Shown here piece after piece: positions 42,923-51,671 of a DNA stretch of 64,000 nt. The notes below the pieces were generated by a model. It was given only the letters and a program-made list of their open reading frames with translations, made no database searches and was not told where the DNA came from. The stretch spans positions 62,001 through 126,000 of the forward strand of contig NZ_LGUR01000014.1 in the NCBI RefSeq assembly GCF_001270495.1, in the 5' to 3' direction. Position 1 is the stretch's first letter; each line of letters opens with the position of its first letter. Made by a program: the position numbers and the translations under genes. Source of the stretch: Streptomyces viridochromogenes. GTDB taxonomy: Bacteria; Actinomycetota; Actinomycetes; Streptomycetales; Streptomycetaceae.

Positions 42923-42957
42923 GGCTCCGGGGCGGCCACCACGCCGCTCCCGGAGCC
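42923..42957 (+). terminator. strong GC hairpin after aldo/keto reductase
   Basis: Arms GGCTCCGGGGCGGC (42923-42936) and GCCGCTCCCGGAGCC (42943-42957) pair with a single bulge around a 6-nt CACCAC loop. It lies 9 bp after the aldo/keto reductase stop and before the next gene in the same direction. Confidence 0.7.
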
Positions 42958-42997
42958 CGCCCGTTTGAGCGCTCGGGGCCGGGGATACCCGGCCCGC

Positions 42998-43480
42998 ATG
43001 ACCGAGAAGGAAAGACGGACCGGGCGCGACGAGACCGAGGACGAGCGTGCCGACCGCATGTGGGGCGAGCTCATCCAGGAGGTCCGGGTGGCCCAGATGG
43101 GCGTCCAGATCCTGTTCGGCTTCCTGCTCACCGTCGTCTTCACGCCGAAGTACGACACCCTCGACGACACGGACCAGACCATCTACATCGTGACGGTCGT
43201 GCTGGGCGCCGCCGCCACCGGAGCGCTGATCGGTCCCGTCTCCCTGCACCGTCTGGTGTCAGGGCGGCGCATCAAACCGAAGGCGGTGGAGTGGGCGTCC
43301 CGGCTGACCTTCGTCGGCCTGATCCTGCTCCTCGCCACGACGGCGTGCTCGCTCCTGCTGATCCTGCGGGTCGCCACCCACGACGGCTATGTGCCCTACC
43401 TGGTCACGGGCGTGGTCCTCTGGTACCTGGTGTGCTGGTTCGCGGTGCCGCTGTGGACACGCCACCGCCACACGGAGTGA
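42998..43480 (+). CDS. DUF6328-type four-helix membrane protein
   Basis: A 160-residue protein with a charged cytosolic N-terminus (TEKERRTGRDETEDERADRM) and four hydrophobic segments (about 40-60, 66-86, 105-125, 133-152). The segment ELIQEVRVAQMGVQILFGFL is typical of a small membrane family annotated in actinobacteria as DUF6328. The function is unknown. It follows the terminator after the aldo/keto reductase, so it has its own promoter. ATG 42998 has only a weak ribosome-binding site. Confidence 0.72.
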   Translation: MTEKERRTGRDETEDERADRMWGELIQEVRVAQMGVQILFGFLLTVVFTPKYDTLDDTDQTIYIVTVVLGAAATGALIGPVSLHRLVSGRRIKPKAVEWASRLTFVGLILLLATTACSLLLILRVATHDGYVPYLVTGVVLWYLVCWFAVPLWTRHRHTE

Positions 43481-43538
43481 GTGGCACGGAGCGGGCGGTG
43501 GCGCTTGAGCGGCGGCGCTTCGGCGGGTAGGAGGACGG

Positions 43539-44577
43539 CTACTGCCGCGCCGCGTCACCCTGCGCACCGCGCAGGGCCGTGATGCATGTGGAGATGGCCT
43601 GCTGGAGTTCCTCCAACTGCTGCACCATGTCGTCCTCGACGAACTCCTGCACATCGTCGAAGGTCAGCTCCTCGAAGACCTTCGTCGCCCGCTGCAGGCT
43701 GTTGTAGAACTTCGTCCGCCGTTCCTGCACCCGCAGCTCCGGGTCGGCCTCCACGGTCTCGGCGACGAGGGTCTTCATGGTGTCGAAGGCCTCGTTGGCC
43801 CACTCGCCGGTGTCCTCGTTGTCCTCGAGCTCCTCGATGAGCGACAGATGCCGCTCGGCCTCCTGGCGCAGGTCCAGCGGGGCGTCGACGGTCTGCCCGG
43901 CCGGGGTCTTGATCTGGCCGGACTCGGCGATCTGGCGTACATAGCCGATCCGGTCGGCCGCCCGGCTCTCCGTCGCGACGGCCTTCTTCAGGTCGTCGGT
44001 GCGTACGACGTCCCGCGCCAACTCGGCCTGAAGGTCCGGGTCCTCGCGAACCCGGTCCAGCAGCGCCTGGCGGGCCGCGCGCGGTCGAGGGGTCGGCGAG
44101 GATCGCGGCGCGCAGCGCGGTGGGGTTCTCGGCGACCTCCAGGGCCTTCGTCGGGCGGATGCCCTCGGCCTCGGCGGCCTCGGTGATGGCGGTGCCCCGC
44201 TCGGAGGTGGCGCTGTTGCGGGAGACGTAGTAGCTGAGCCACACGTCGGCGTCCGGCAGCTCCACCTCCTGGCCCGGCGCGAGCGCCTCGAAGTGCGGGA
44301 CGAGGCCGTCGTCGGCGGCCCGGTCCCAGGCCCTGTAGTAGCGCATGACACGCTCGGGGGAGCACCCGGCGAGCTCGGCGAACTCCTTCGCGGACACCTT
44401 CGGCGTCTCACCCGCGCTCTGCCCGCCGGGCCGCACACTGCGCGCCACCATCAGGCCGAAGGCCCACCCTCCGGTCCGCGCGTAGACCCCGAACTCGCGC
44501 GCGTCCCGGGCGACGAGATCGGACGACGGGGTCTGGGGCGAAGGGGACGTCTCGGGCGGGACGAACGCCAGTGTCAC
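43539..44577 (-). pseudogene. HTH-containing protein of unknown function, frameshifted
   Basis: The N-terminal frame starts at GTG 44577 with AGGAGAG upstream. It encodes a conserved EFGVYARTGGWAFGLMVARS and an HTH-like VSAKEFAELAGCSPERVMRY. At about 44080 the match continues in another frame as RQALLDRVREDPDLQAELAR and runs to 43539 through long acidic helices. The join lies in a GC-dinucleotide run; adding one GC restores a protein of about 345 residues. It may be a mutation or a sequencing error. The family is common in Streptomyces without an assigned role. Confidence 0.65.
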
Positions 44578-44706
44578 GGGTGACTCTCCTGTGGGGCTGC
44601 TTCCCTGTTGGCCTGCTCGGACGGCAGAGGTGCAGACCAGCAGCCTATGGCACCCGCGGACGTGGCTCGCCCGGCCACCTGCGTCACCCGGTGGGTAGGC
44701 GTGCGG

Positions 44707-45678
44707 TCAGCCGAGAGCCTCCCGCAGCGCCGGCAGCAGCGTCTTCTCCGCCCAGTCCAGATACGGCAGCTGCGTCTCGCCCCCGATCTGCACCAGGGCG
44801 ATCTCGGTGAACCCCGCCTCGGCGTACGGGCGCACGGCCTCGACGAATGCGTCCGGGTCGTCGCCGCACGGGATCGAGTCGGCGACATCGTCCGGGGTGA
44901 CGAACTGGGTCGCCGCCTCGAAGGAGTCGGGGTGCGGGAGTTCCGAGTTGACCTTCCAGCCCCCGGCGAACCAGCGGAACTGGGAGTGGGCGCGCTTGAT
45001 CGCGGTGTCCCGGTCGGGGTCGAAGCACACCGGCAGTTGTCCGACACGCGGCTTGCCCTCGCCGCCGTGCCGGTCGAACGCGTCCAGCAGGTTCGCCTTG
45101 GGCTCCGTGGCGATCACCAGATCACCGAGCCTGCCCGCGAGCTCGCAGGACTGGTCCCCGGAGACAGCGATGCCGATGGGCGGCGGCTGGTCCGGCAGGT
45201 CCCACAGGTGGGCCGACTCCACGTCGAAGTGCGTGCCGCGACGGTTCACATGGCCGCCCGAGAAGAGCGCCCGGATGATCTCCACCGCCTCTTCGAGCAT
45301 CTCGTGCCGCACATCCACGGGCGGCCAACCGCCGCCCACGACATGCTCGTTGAGGTTCTCGCCCGAGCCCAGCCCCAGCCGGAACCGGCCCTCCGACAGC
45401 AACTGCATCGTGGCCGCCTTCTGCGCCACCACCGCCGGGTGGTACCGGAACGTCGGACACGTCACATAGGTCATCAGCGGAATCCGCGACGTGGCCTGGG
45501 CGGCGGCGCCAAGCACACTCCACGCGTACGGCGAGTGACCCTGCGAACGCAGCCACGGAAAGTAGTGGTCCGAGGTCACGGAGAAGTCGAAGCCCGCCTC
45601 CTCGGCGCGGACCACGTGGTCCACCAGCTCACGGGGGCCGGCCTGCTCGGTCATCATCGTGTATCCGATCTGCACCAT
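44707..45678 (-). CDS. LLM-class F420-dependent oxidoreductase
   Basis: A 323-residue TIM-barrel protein of the luciferase-like superfamily. Family segments are AEEAGFDFSVTSDHYFPWLR, ATSRIPLMTYVTCPTFRYHP, and LSEGRFRLGLGSGENLNEHV. This branch resembles F420-dependent glucose-6-phosphate dehydrogenase-type enzymes (FGD-like). The end SIPCGDDPDAFVEAVRPYAE and LPYLDWAEKTLLPALRE fits. The substrate is unknown. ATG 45678 is the family start. Confidence 0.88.
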   Translation of the reverse strand: MVQIGYTMMTEQAGPRELVDHVVRAEEAGFDFSVTSDHYFPWLRSQGHSPYAWSVLGAAAQATSRIPLMTYVTCPTFRYHPAVVAQKAATMQLLSEGRFRLGLGSGENLNEHVVGGGWPPVDVRHEMLEEAVEIIRALFSGGHVNRRGTHFDVESAHLWDLPDQPPPIGIAVSGDQSCELAGRLGDLVIATEPKANLLDAFDRHGGEGKPRVGQLPVCFDPDRDTAIKRAHSQFRWFAGGWKVNSELPHPDSFEAATQFVTPDDVADSIPCGDDPDAFVEAVRPYAEAGFTEIALVQIGGETQLPYLDWAEKTLLPALREALG

Positions 45679-45747
45679 ACGGCCCGAGTCCCCGGACACG
45701 GATGGCGAAAACGCCGCTATCGACCTCACGCGGGGCGTCTGGTGTGA

Positions 45748-47334
45748 TCAGTCCTCGGGCACCGTGAAGGTCCGCAGAATGACGTCCAGGGCCTCGCGGT
45801 TGCCGGGGTCGTCCCAGTCGGCTTCCGGGGTCGTCCAGCGCAGTGAGTAACCGCGGTGGTCCTCGATGAGGAAGCCGCGGCCGAAGGTACGGACACGGGT
45901 GCCGTCCTTCTCGGAGAGCCACTGCATGTCGGCGGCCTTGAATCCCCGGTACGTGGTCGCCTCGATGTCGCCGATCCGCTCGAACCCTCCCTGCTCCTCC
46001 AGGCCGGGCTGGACGTCGTCGCGCCACACGGCGACGGGGTCCGGGCGGAGGCGCTCGCTGTAGGTGACCGCCAGTTTGCGCGGATCGTCGTCGGCGCTGA
46101 AGGTCACGCGGTACGCCACGTCCGCGGCCCGCGTGGTGCGCACCGCCGTCCAGCCCTCGGGCAGGGCGACGGAGAAGCCGTCGGGTGACTCGTACGTCGT
46201 GTAGCCGGGAGGCAGATCCGCCGTGCCCGAGGGCGAGGCGCTGGGCGTCCCGGGCTCTGTCGCTTCCTCGGTGGGGGACGCGCTCGGCGGGGGAGTCGGG
46301 GAGGGGTCGGTCGGCGCTCCCGCGGAGGCGGACGGGCTGGGCGCCGCGCCCGCCGCCGAGGACTCCGAGTCGTCGGGCCGCTGGTTGGTCACCACGAGAA
46401 CCGCCGCCGCGACCGTGACGACGGCCAGGGCGGTGCCGACGACCATGGCGCGTCTGCTCCAGCGCGGCCCCATGACGTACCGGCCCCGCAGCCGTGGCAC
46501 CACCTGAAGGGGCGCCTCGGGTTCCTCGTTGAGGACGCGGACGAACGCGTCGCGGACCACCGGTCGGCTCAGCCGCTCCCGGGAGTCCTTGCGCAGCAGC
46601 CCCTGTACGGCCTGGGTGAGCGGCCCGGACCGCACCGGGGCGCGCAGCGGAAGCCGGTCCACACCCTTCAACGTGGCCTCGGGCCGGTCCCGTTCACGGT
46701 ACGGGGGGCGCCCCTCGACCATGGTGTACAGGATCGCGCCGAGCGCCCACAGGTCGGAGGCCGGGCCGATGCGCTCGTCGCGGGCCTGCTCCGGTGATGC
46801 GTAGGACGGTGCGGCGACCCGTGGTGCGAGGGTCGCGCCGGCCAGCCCGAAGCCGGTGACCACGACGGAACCCTCGTCGCGCACGAACACCTGGCCCGGG
46901 CTCAGCTCCCCGTGCGTGATGCCCGCGACGTGCGCGGCCTCCAGCACGTCGAGCAGTTCCAGGCCGATACGGGCGGCCCGCACGTAGTTGAACGTGCCCT
47001 GCTGGGTGAGGAGTTCACCGAGCGGCGTGCCGTCGATCCACCCGGAGACGATCCACAGGCTCCCGGACTCCTCGATCGCGTCCACGACCGTGGCGACCGC
47101 GCCCGGGCGCAGCAGCCCCATTCGCTCGGACGTGCGCAGGATGCGCGAGGTGGCCCGGCGCCGTTCGTCCGGGCACGGTTCGTCGGGAAGCCCGATCTGG
47201 GTGAGGAGGCACGGGTGCCCGGTCTCCGTGTCCTCGCCGTAGTAACTGACGCGATTCGTCTCGCGATGGACGACATCGACGAGTCGATACCTTCCGGCGA
47301 CCAACCCGGCTGTGGAGACGCGCGCCTTGACCAT
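45748..47334 (-). CDS. receptor-like pseudokinase with extracellular domain
   Basis: A 528-residue single-pass membrane protein. The N-terminal 270 residues have the Hanks kinase fold but lack every catalytic residue: no glycine loop, no VAIK lysine (PCLLTQI), the HRD motif reads H141-G-E143, and DFG is TGFG (160-163). SPEQ survives at 180. One membrane helix (about 298-318) leads to a Ser/Pro-rich stalk and an outer domain of about 140 residues. A scaffold or sensor role is likely. ATG 47334 has GAGGG 6 nt upstream. Confidence 0.88.
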   Translation of the reverse strand: MVKARVSTAGLVAGRYRLVDVVHRETNRVSYYGEDTETGHPCLLTQIGLPDEPCPDERRRATSRILRTSERMGLLRPGAVATVVDAIEESGSLWIVSGWIDGTPLGELLTQQGTFNYVRAARIGLELLDVLEAAHVAGITHGELSPGQVFVRDEGSVVVTGFGLAGATLAPRVAAPSYASPEQARDERIGPASDLWALGAILYTMVEGRPPYRERDRPEATLKGVDRLPLRAPVRSGPLTQAVQGLLRKDSRERLSRPVVRDAFVRVLNEEPEAPLQVVPRLRGRYVMGPRWSRRAMVVGTALAVVTVAAAVLVVTNQRPDDSESSAAGAAPSPSASAGAPTDPSPTPPPSASPTEEATEPGTPSASPSGTADLPPGYTTYESPDGFSVALPEGWTAVRTTRAADVAYRVTFSADDDPRKLAVTYSERLRPDPVAVWRDDVQPGLEEQGGFERIGDIEATTYRGFKAADMQWLSEKDGTRVRTFGRGFLIEDHRGYSLRWTTPEADWDDPGNREALDVILRTFTVPED

Positions 47335-47497
47335 GGCCATCCCTCGTTGAACCCCTGGCTCCTCATTCCTCACAGGAAGTACGAGAAGTGAGACGGGCAG
47401 CGTTCAACGAAATCCTCAACCAAAGGGCGTTTCTTTTCCTTTGCTTCTGACGCGAGAGTAAGCTGACGAAAAGTTCAGGGAATTGAGTCGGAAAACG

Positions 47498-48466
47498 TCA
47501 GCGCAGACCAAAATCCGTCGCCCAGCGCGCCACATCCCCGGTCGTCGCGTTGCCCCCGCACACGACCAGGCCGAGCCGGGCGCCGTCCCCGACCCGTTCC
47601 AGCACCCGCCGCGCCGCGGGCAACAGGCAGCCGGCGGCCGGCTCGGCCCACAGCTTGGCGTGCTCGGCGAGATCGAGAACGCCCCGCACCGCATCCCGGT
47701 CCGGCACCACGAGCACCTCGTCGACCAGGGCGGACACATGGTCGTACGTCAGCCGGGACACGGCCGGCGCGCTCAGCGTGGACACGATCGACGACAGCGT
47801 CACCGGCACCGGCCCGCCCGCCGCCAGCGCCTCGGACATGGCCTCGGCGCCCTCGGTCTCCACGCCCCAGATCCGTACGTCCGGACGGCGGGCCCGCAAC
47901 GCGACCGCGACGCCGGCGATGAGCCCGCCGCCTCCGACGCTGACGAGCACGTCGGTGAGTTCACCGGCGTCGTCGGCCAGCTCCAGCCCGACGGTGCCCT
48001 GGCCGGCGATCACCAAGGGGTCGTCGAAGGGATGGACGAGGGTCAGCCCCTCGTCCCGCAACCGTGTGACGAGCGAGAACGCCCCGTCCATGTCGTCCGT
48101 CAGCCGCACCGACGCCCCGGCGTCCCGGGCGATCTCGACGGCGCGGGCGGGCGCCGAACGCGGCATCACCACGGTGGCCTTCACATCGAGGGCGGCGGCC
48201 GTCAGGGCGAGGGCGATGCCGTGGTTGCCCCCGCTGACCGCCACAACCCCCGCCGCGCGCTGGGCGTCGCTGAGCGACAGCAGCTTCGCCGTCGCCCCGC
48301 GGGCCTTGAAGGAGCCGGTGCGCTGCAGGAGTTCGAGTTTCGCCGTCACCGGGACACCGAGCAGGGCCGACAGGCCGGGGCTGGGCACGGTCGGGGTGTG
48401 TACGACATGGCCGGCGATGAGGCCGGCCGCGGCTTCGACGTCCGAGATCCCGATCAAGGCAGTCAC
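47498..48466 (-). CDS. threonine dehydratase-like PLP enzyme
   Basis: A fold-type II pyridoxal-phosphate enzyme of about 322 residues. The PLP Lys lies in RTGSFKARGA, the substrate-carboxylate loop in VSGGNHGIAL, and the phosphate loop in SVGGGGLIAG. The length without a C-terminal ACT domain fits a catabolic threonine/serine dehydratase or serine racemase. The start is uncertain: GTG 48466 is used, while GTG 48493 has a better-spaced AGGG site. It stands alone between the pseudokinase and the polyprenyl synthase operon. Confidence 0.85.
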   Translation of the reverse strand: MTALIGISDVEAAAGLIAGHVVHTPTVPSPGLSALLGVPVTAKLELLQRTGSFKARGATAKLLSLSDAQRAAGVVAVSGGNHGIALALTAAALDVKATVVMPRSAPARAVEIARDAGASVRLTDDMDGAFSLVTRLRDEGLTLVHPFDDPLVIAGQGTVGLELADDAGELTDVLVSVGGGGLIAGVAVALRARRPDVRIWGVETEGAEAMSEALAAGGPVPVTLSSIVSTLSAPAVSRLTYDHVSALVDEVLVVPDRDAVRGVLDLAEHAKLWAEPAAGCLLPAARRVLERVGDGARLGLVVCGGNATTGDVARWATDFGLR

Positions 48467-48579
48467 CTTCCCGGCGCGGGGCGGGGTCCGCACCGTTAGG
48501 CACCCTGACGCGGGAGGTGACGCAGGTCAACTCGGTTTCGCTGTGGGCGCCATGGTGACACGACGTCCCCGCCGTCCCG

Positions 48580-48600
48580 CTGTGAACTGTGCTTTCACAG
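48580..48600 (-). terminator. small hairpin at the end of the polyprenyl synthase gene
   Basis: CTGTGAA (48580-48586) and TTCACAG (48594-48600) form a 7-bp stem with a 7-nt loop overlapping the stop codon of the minus-strand polyprenyl synthase gene. The short stem makes this a modest candidate. Confidence 0.4.
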
Positions 48601-49626
48601 ATCGCGCCGCACCAGGAAGCCAAGCAGCGACCGCAACTCGCCTGCGGCCCCCGCCTCCAGCGGTACGTCGGCCAGCGCCGCCTCCACGGCCGCCACATGA
48701 CGTCGGGCCTCCGCGAGCCCAGCCGCGCGGCCTCCCGCCTCCTCGACCAGCGAGGCCACCTCACCGGTGTCGGCGGCCGACTCCAGAAGCGCGGAGAGCC
48801 GGCCGGCGGCGGGCGAGTCGAGCGCGGCCAGCACCGGGAACGTCTTCTTGCGCTCCCGCAGATCGCCGTGCACCGGTTTGCCGGTGACGTCGGGATCGCC
48901 CCAGATGCCCAGCAGATCGTCGACCACCTGGAAGGCGACGCCCAGATGCCGCCCCGCACGGTCGAGGGCGGTGACCGTCGCGGGCGGCGCACCGCCGAGC
49001 AGAGCGCCGAGCGCGGCGGCACAGCCCAGCAGCGCGCCGGTCTTGTGCTCGGCCATCGTCCGGTACTCGTCCGGACGTACGCGTTCCGGACCCGTCCAGG
49101 GACGCGTGGCGAACAGCAGGTCGTCGGCCTGCCCGCGCACCAGGTCCTGCAAGGCCACGGACAGCAGCCGCACCGCTCGCGGGCCGGCCGGCGCCATGGC
49201 GAGCGTCTCGACGGCCAGCGCGAACAGCGCGTCCCCCGCGAGGACGGCGGGCCCGGTGCCGTACGCCTTCCACACGGTGGGGCGGCCGCGCCGGCACGTG
49301 TCGCCGTCCATGATGTCGTCGTGCAGCAAAGAGAAGGCGTGCACCAGCTCCACCGCCACCGCCCCGGGTACCGCGACCCGCCCGGGCGCACCGGCCGCCT
49401 CGGCCCCGAGCACGGCCAGCGCCTGCCGTACGCCCTTCCCGCCGGAGGCGGCGGCCGGCGCACCGCCTACCTCGCACCAGCCGAAGGAGTAGGCGGCCAT
49501 CTCGCCGACCCACGGATGCGTCCGCTCCACGGCCTCCCGTAGCGCGGGCCGCACCAGCGACCGGCAGCGGTCGAGGACTCGGCGGGCGTCGGCCGGCGCC
49601 TGTACTACAGGGGGGAACGTCGTCAC
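48595..49626 (-). CDS. polyprenyl diphosphate synthase
   Basis: A 343-residue trans-isoprenyl diphosphate synthase that extends allylic diphosphates with IPP. The first Asp-rich motif is LLHDDIMDGDTCRRGRP (near 101) and the second VVDDLLGIWGDPDVTGK (near 229). The product chain length cannot be set safely from the residues before the first motif (VAVELVHAFSL). It starts inside the TPR gene's stop (GTGA overlap at 49623-49626), so it is translationally coupled to it. There is no terpene cyclase in this operon. Confidence 0.9.
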   Translation of the reverse strand: MTTFPPVVQAPADARRVLDRCRSLVRPALREAVERTHPWVGEMAAYSFGWCEVGGAPAAASGGKGVRQALAVLGAEAAGAPGRVAVPGAVAVELVHAFSLLHDDIMDGDTCRRGRPTVWKAYGTGPAVLAGDALFALAVETLAMAPAGPRAVRLLSVALQDLVRGQADDLLFATRPWTGPERVRPDEYRTMAEHKTGALLGCAAALGALLGGAPPATVTALDRAGRHLGVAFQVVDDLLGIWGDPDVTGKPVHGDLRERKKTFPVLAALDSPAAGRLSALLESAADTGEVASLVEEAGGRAAGLAEARRHVAAVEAALADVPLEAGAAGELRSLLGFLVRRDL

Positions 49627-50723
49627 CGTACGCCCACCGCCCCGGCGCCCACCGTGGCACGCTCCGCGGCGCCCGCCAGGCCACTCCCCTCGGCCACCGC
49701 CCCGGCGCCGAGCTCCTCCTGCGCCCGCGCCACCATCTCCCGGGCGTGCCGCAGCCCGATCCGGTCCAACACCGCGGCCAGCTCGGCCAGTTCGGCGGCG
49801 GTCTCGGTACGGTCGCGCCCCAGCCGGGCCCGCGACTTGGCCAGCCCCAGCCGGGACAGCGCCTCCCCGCGCGGCTCGCTCATGGCACGGAACTCCGCGA
49901 GCGCCTGCTCGTACAGGCCCCGGGCCTCGGCGTAACGCCCCGCGCGATAGAGGACGTTGCCGCGCATCTTGTGGTTGTAGGCCAGCGCGCTGGACAGCTT
50001 CATCGCGCGGCACGAGGTCTCCGCCTCCGACAACAGCTCAAGCGCCCGCTCCGTGTCGCCGTCGCGCACGGACACGATGTCCGCGAGCCCGCGCAGCGCC
50101 CAGGCGTGGCCCCGCCGGTCCTCGGCGCGCGCGGCGATCTCGGCCGCCTCCTCGAACAGGGCGTACGCGGTGTCGTACGAGCCGGTGTTGCGATGGATCT
50201 GGGCGATTCCCTCCAGCGCCCACACCGTGTGCCGGGCCTCGCCGCGCCGCCGGGCCTCGGCCAGCAGCTGCTCGTGCAGCCGGTGGACAGCCTCGTAGTC
50301 GCCCTGGATGCGGCCGGTCTCGGCCAGACCCGCCAGGGAGTAGCCGCGTACGACGATGTCGCCACCGCGCTCACCCAGATCCGCCGCGAGCTGAAGCAGC
50401 CGCCGGGCCAGGGCGAACGCGCCGCGCTGCCGGGCCAGCGTGCCTCCGCTCCACAGCGCCCAGGCCATCGCCGCGGTGTCGCCGGCCTCCCGGGCGGCGC
50501 GGTAGCTCGCCTTCCACGCCCGCTCGGCGTCCCCGACCTGACCCAGCCGGCGGTGCGCCTCGGCTACCGCGAGCCCCGAGCGCGCCGCCTCGCCGTACCG
50601 CCCGTCCCGCTCGGCCGCTCTCAACTGCTCGGTTCCGGCGGCCAGTACGTCCGTCAGCGACGAGTTCACGGACAGCTTGGTCAGGGAGCCCTGATACTCC
50701 GGGGCGAATGCCTTGCCGTACAT
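49623..50723 (-). CDS. TPR-repeat protein
   Basis: A 366-residue all-helical protein with about seven tetratricopeptide-like repeats between residues 30 and 320. Examples are RLGQVGDAERAWKASYRAAR, GDTERALELLSEAETSC and AGRYAEARGLYEQALAEFR. There is no signal peptide, membrane helix or DNA-binding domain. TPR proteins act as protein-binding scaffolds. It overlaps the polyprenyl synthase start by four bases. ATG 50723 is chosen for GAGAGG 5 nt upstream. An array of GTATA elements lies immediately before the gene. Confidence 0.82.
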   Translation of the reverse strand: MYGKAFAPEYQGSLTKLSVNSSLTDVLAAGTEQLRAAERDGRYGEAARSGLAVAEAHRRLGQVGDAERAWKASYRAAREAGDTAAMAWALWSGGTLARQRGAFALARRLLQLAADLGERGGDIVVRGYSLAGLAETGRIQGDYEAVHRLHEQLLAEARRRGEARHTVWALEGIAQIHRNTGSYDTAYALFEEAAEIAARAEDRRGHAWALRGLADIVSVRDGDTERALELLSEAETSCRAMKLSSALAYNHKMRGNVLYRAGRYAEARGLYEQALAEFRAMSEPRGEALSRLGLAKSRARLGRDRTETAAELAELAAVLDRIGLRHAREMVARAQEELGAGAVAEGSGLAGAAERATVGAGAVGVR

Positions 50724-50740
50724 CGATGCCTCTCGATCGA

Positions 50741-50809
50741 TATACACGCCGTCTCTACACTCTATGTATAGATGGTGCGTATACGCGATGGGTATACATG
50801 GCGTGTATA
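50741..50809. repeat. array of GTATA/TATAC elements before the TPR-prenyl synthase operon
   Basis: In 69 bp there are five elements: TATACAC (50741), TGTATAG (50765), GTATAC (50779, within perfect palindrome GCGTATACGC at 50777-50786), GTATAC (50792) and TGTATAG (50804). The last four are 12-14 bp apart. The outer arms TATACACGCC and GGCGTGTATA are inverted copies. This AT-rich block stands out sharply from its surroundings. A multi-site operator is likely. Confidence 0.7.
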
Positions 50810-50895
50810 GAGCGTTGAAAACCGGCCCTGGCCGGAATGGGCGGCCAGGGCTTCACCTGTTGTCGATCAAGACGCCGGCACGGCGTACGGGGTTG

Positions 50896-50922
50896 CCCGT
50901 GAGGCGCAGATCACCTCACGGG
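50896..50922 (-). terminator. hairpin after AIM24 gene
   Basis: CCCGTGAGG (50896-50904) pairs perfectly with CCTCACGGG (50914-50922) around a 9-nt loop. It is 6 bp beyond the minus-strand AIM24 stop. Confidence 0.65.
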
Positions 50923-50928
50923 GCGGTC

Positions 50929-51606
50929 TCAGTGTTGCTGGGCCTTCTGCGGGGTCGCCTCACTCGGCCGTACGACGACATAGCCCTGGCCCTCCAGCAT
51001 CAGCTGCACCGCCTCACCGGAACCGCCGCGCAGCATCGAGCCCAGGGACTGCGAGCGGTGCAGCGAGGTCCGCAGTCCGGCGGTCCAGCCGACCACCGCG
51101 TCCGTGTCCACGTACACGGGGTACTGCGGCGACACCGGGATGACGAGAGGGTTGCCCTCACACACCAGCCCCAGCTTGCCCTGCCCCGAGAAGACACTGT
51201 TGAACAGGCCGCCGCCGGTGATGCCGGCGCCCTTCACCGTCGCTATCCGGTACGACAGCGAGGCGTCGAAACACAGGACGTTACGGCCGTTGACCGTGAA
51301 CTCGTCGCCGGGATCCACGTCGACGACGAAGCAGTTCTGCGCCTCGTGCGCGAACCAGGCCTCGCCCTGTCCGCGCACCGCCATCAGCGGCAGCCCCTCA
51401 CCGGTCACGGCCCGCTTGAGCATGCCGCCCACGCCCTGGCCCTTGCGCTCGAACTGGAGGTTGCCGCGGTAGGCGACCATCGCGCCCTGACGGGCGTGCA
51501 TCTCGCCGTTCACCGCGTACTTGATGCACTTGGCGTTCTCGATCGTCATGCCCGGCGCCGTGGCGGGCTGGACCATGTGCTCGCTGGAAAAGAGGTCACC
51601 CTTCAT
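50929..51606 (-). CDS. AIM24-family protein
   Basis: A 225-residue beta-rich protein of the AIM24/TRAP-like family. ECIKYAVNGEMHARQGAMVA-type strands near the start, GLPLMAVRGQGEAWFA, and SGQGKLGLVCEGNPLVIPVS are typical. The bacterial role is unclear; such proteins recur beside TerD-family tellurite/stress proteins, as here. The upstream TerD-CAP-CAP gene ends 65 bp before it on the same strand, so they may share a transcript. ATG 51606 follows an AGGATG site. Confidence 0.86.
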   Translation of the reverse strand: MKGDLFSSEHMVQPATAPGMTIENAKCIKYAVNGEMHARQGAMVAYRGNLQFERKGQGVGGMLKRAVTGEGLPLMAVRGQGEAWFAHEAQNCFVVDVDPGDEFTVNGRNVLCFDASLSYRIATVKGAGITGGGLFNSVFSGQGKLGLVCEGNPLVIPVSPQYPVYVDTDAVVGWTAGLRTSLHRSQSLGSMLRGGSGEAVQLMLEGQGYVVVRPSEATPQKAQQH

Positions 51607-51671
51607 GCAGGCATCCTGTCCCGGACGGTCCCCTTCCGCCTAGATCGCGGCGTGTCGCCGGTCACGGCCCG

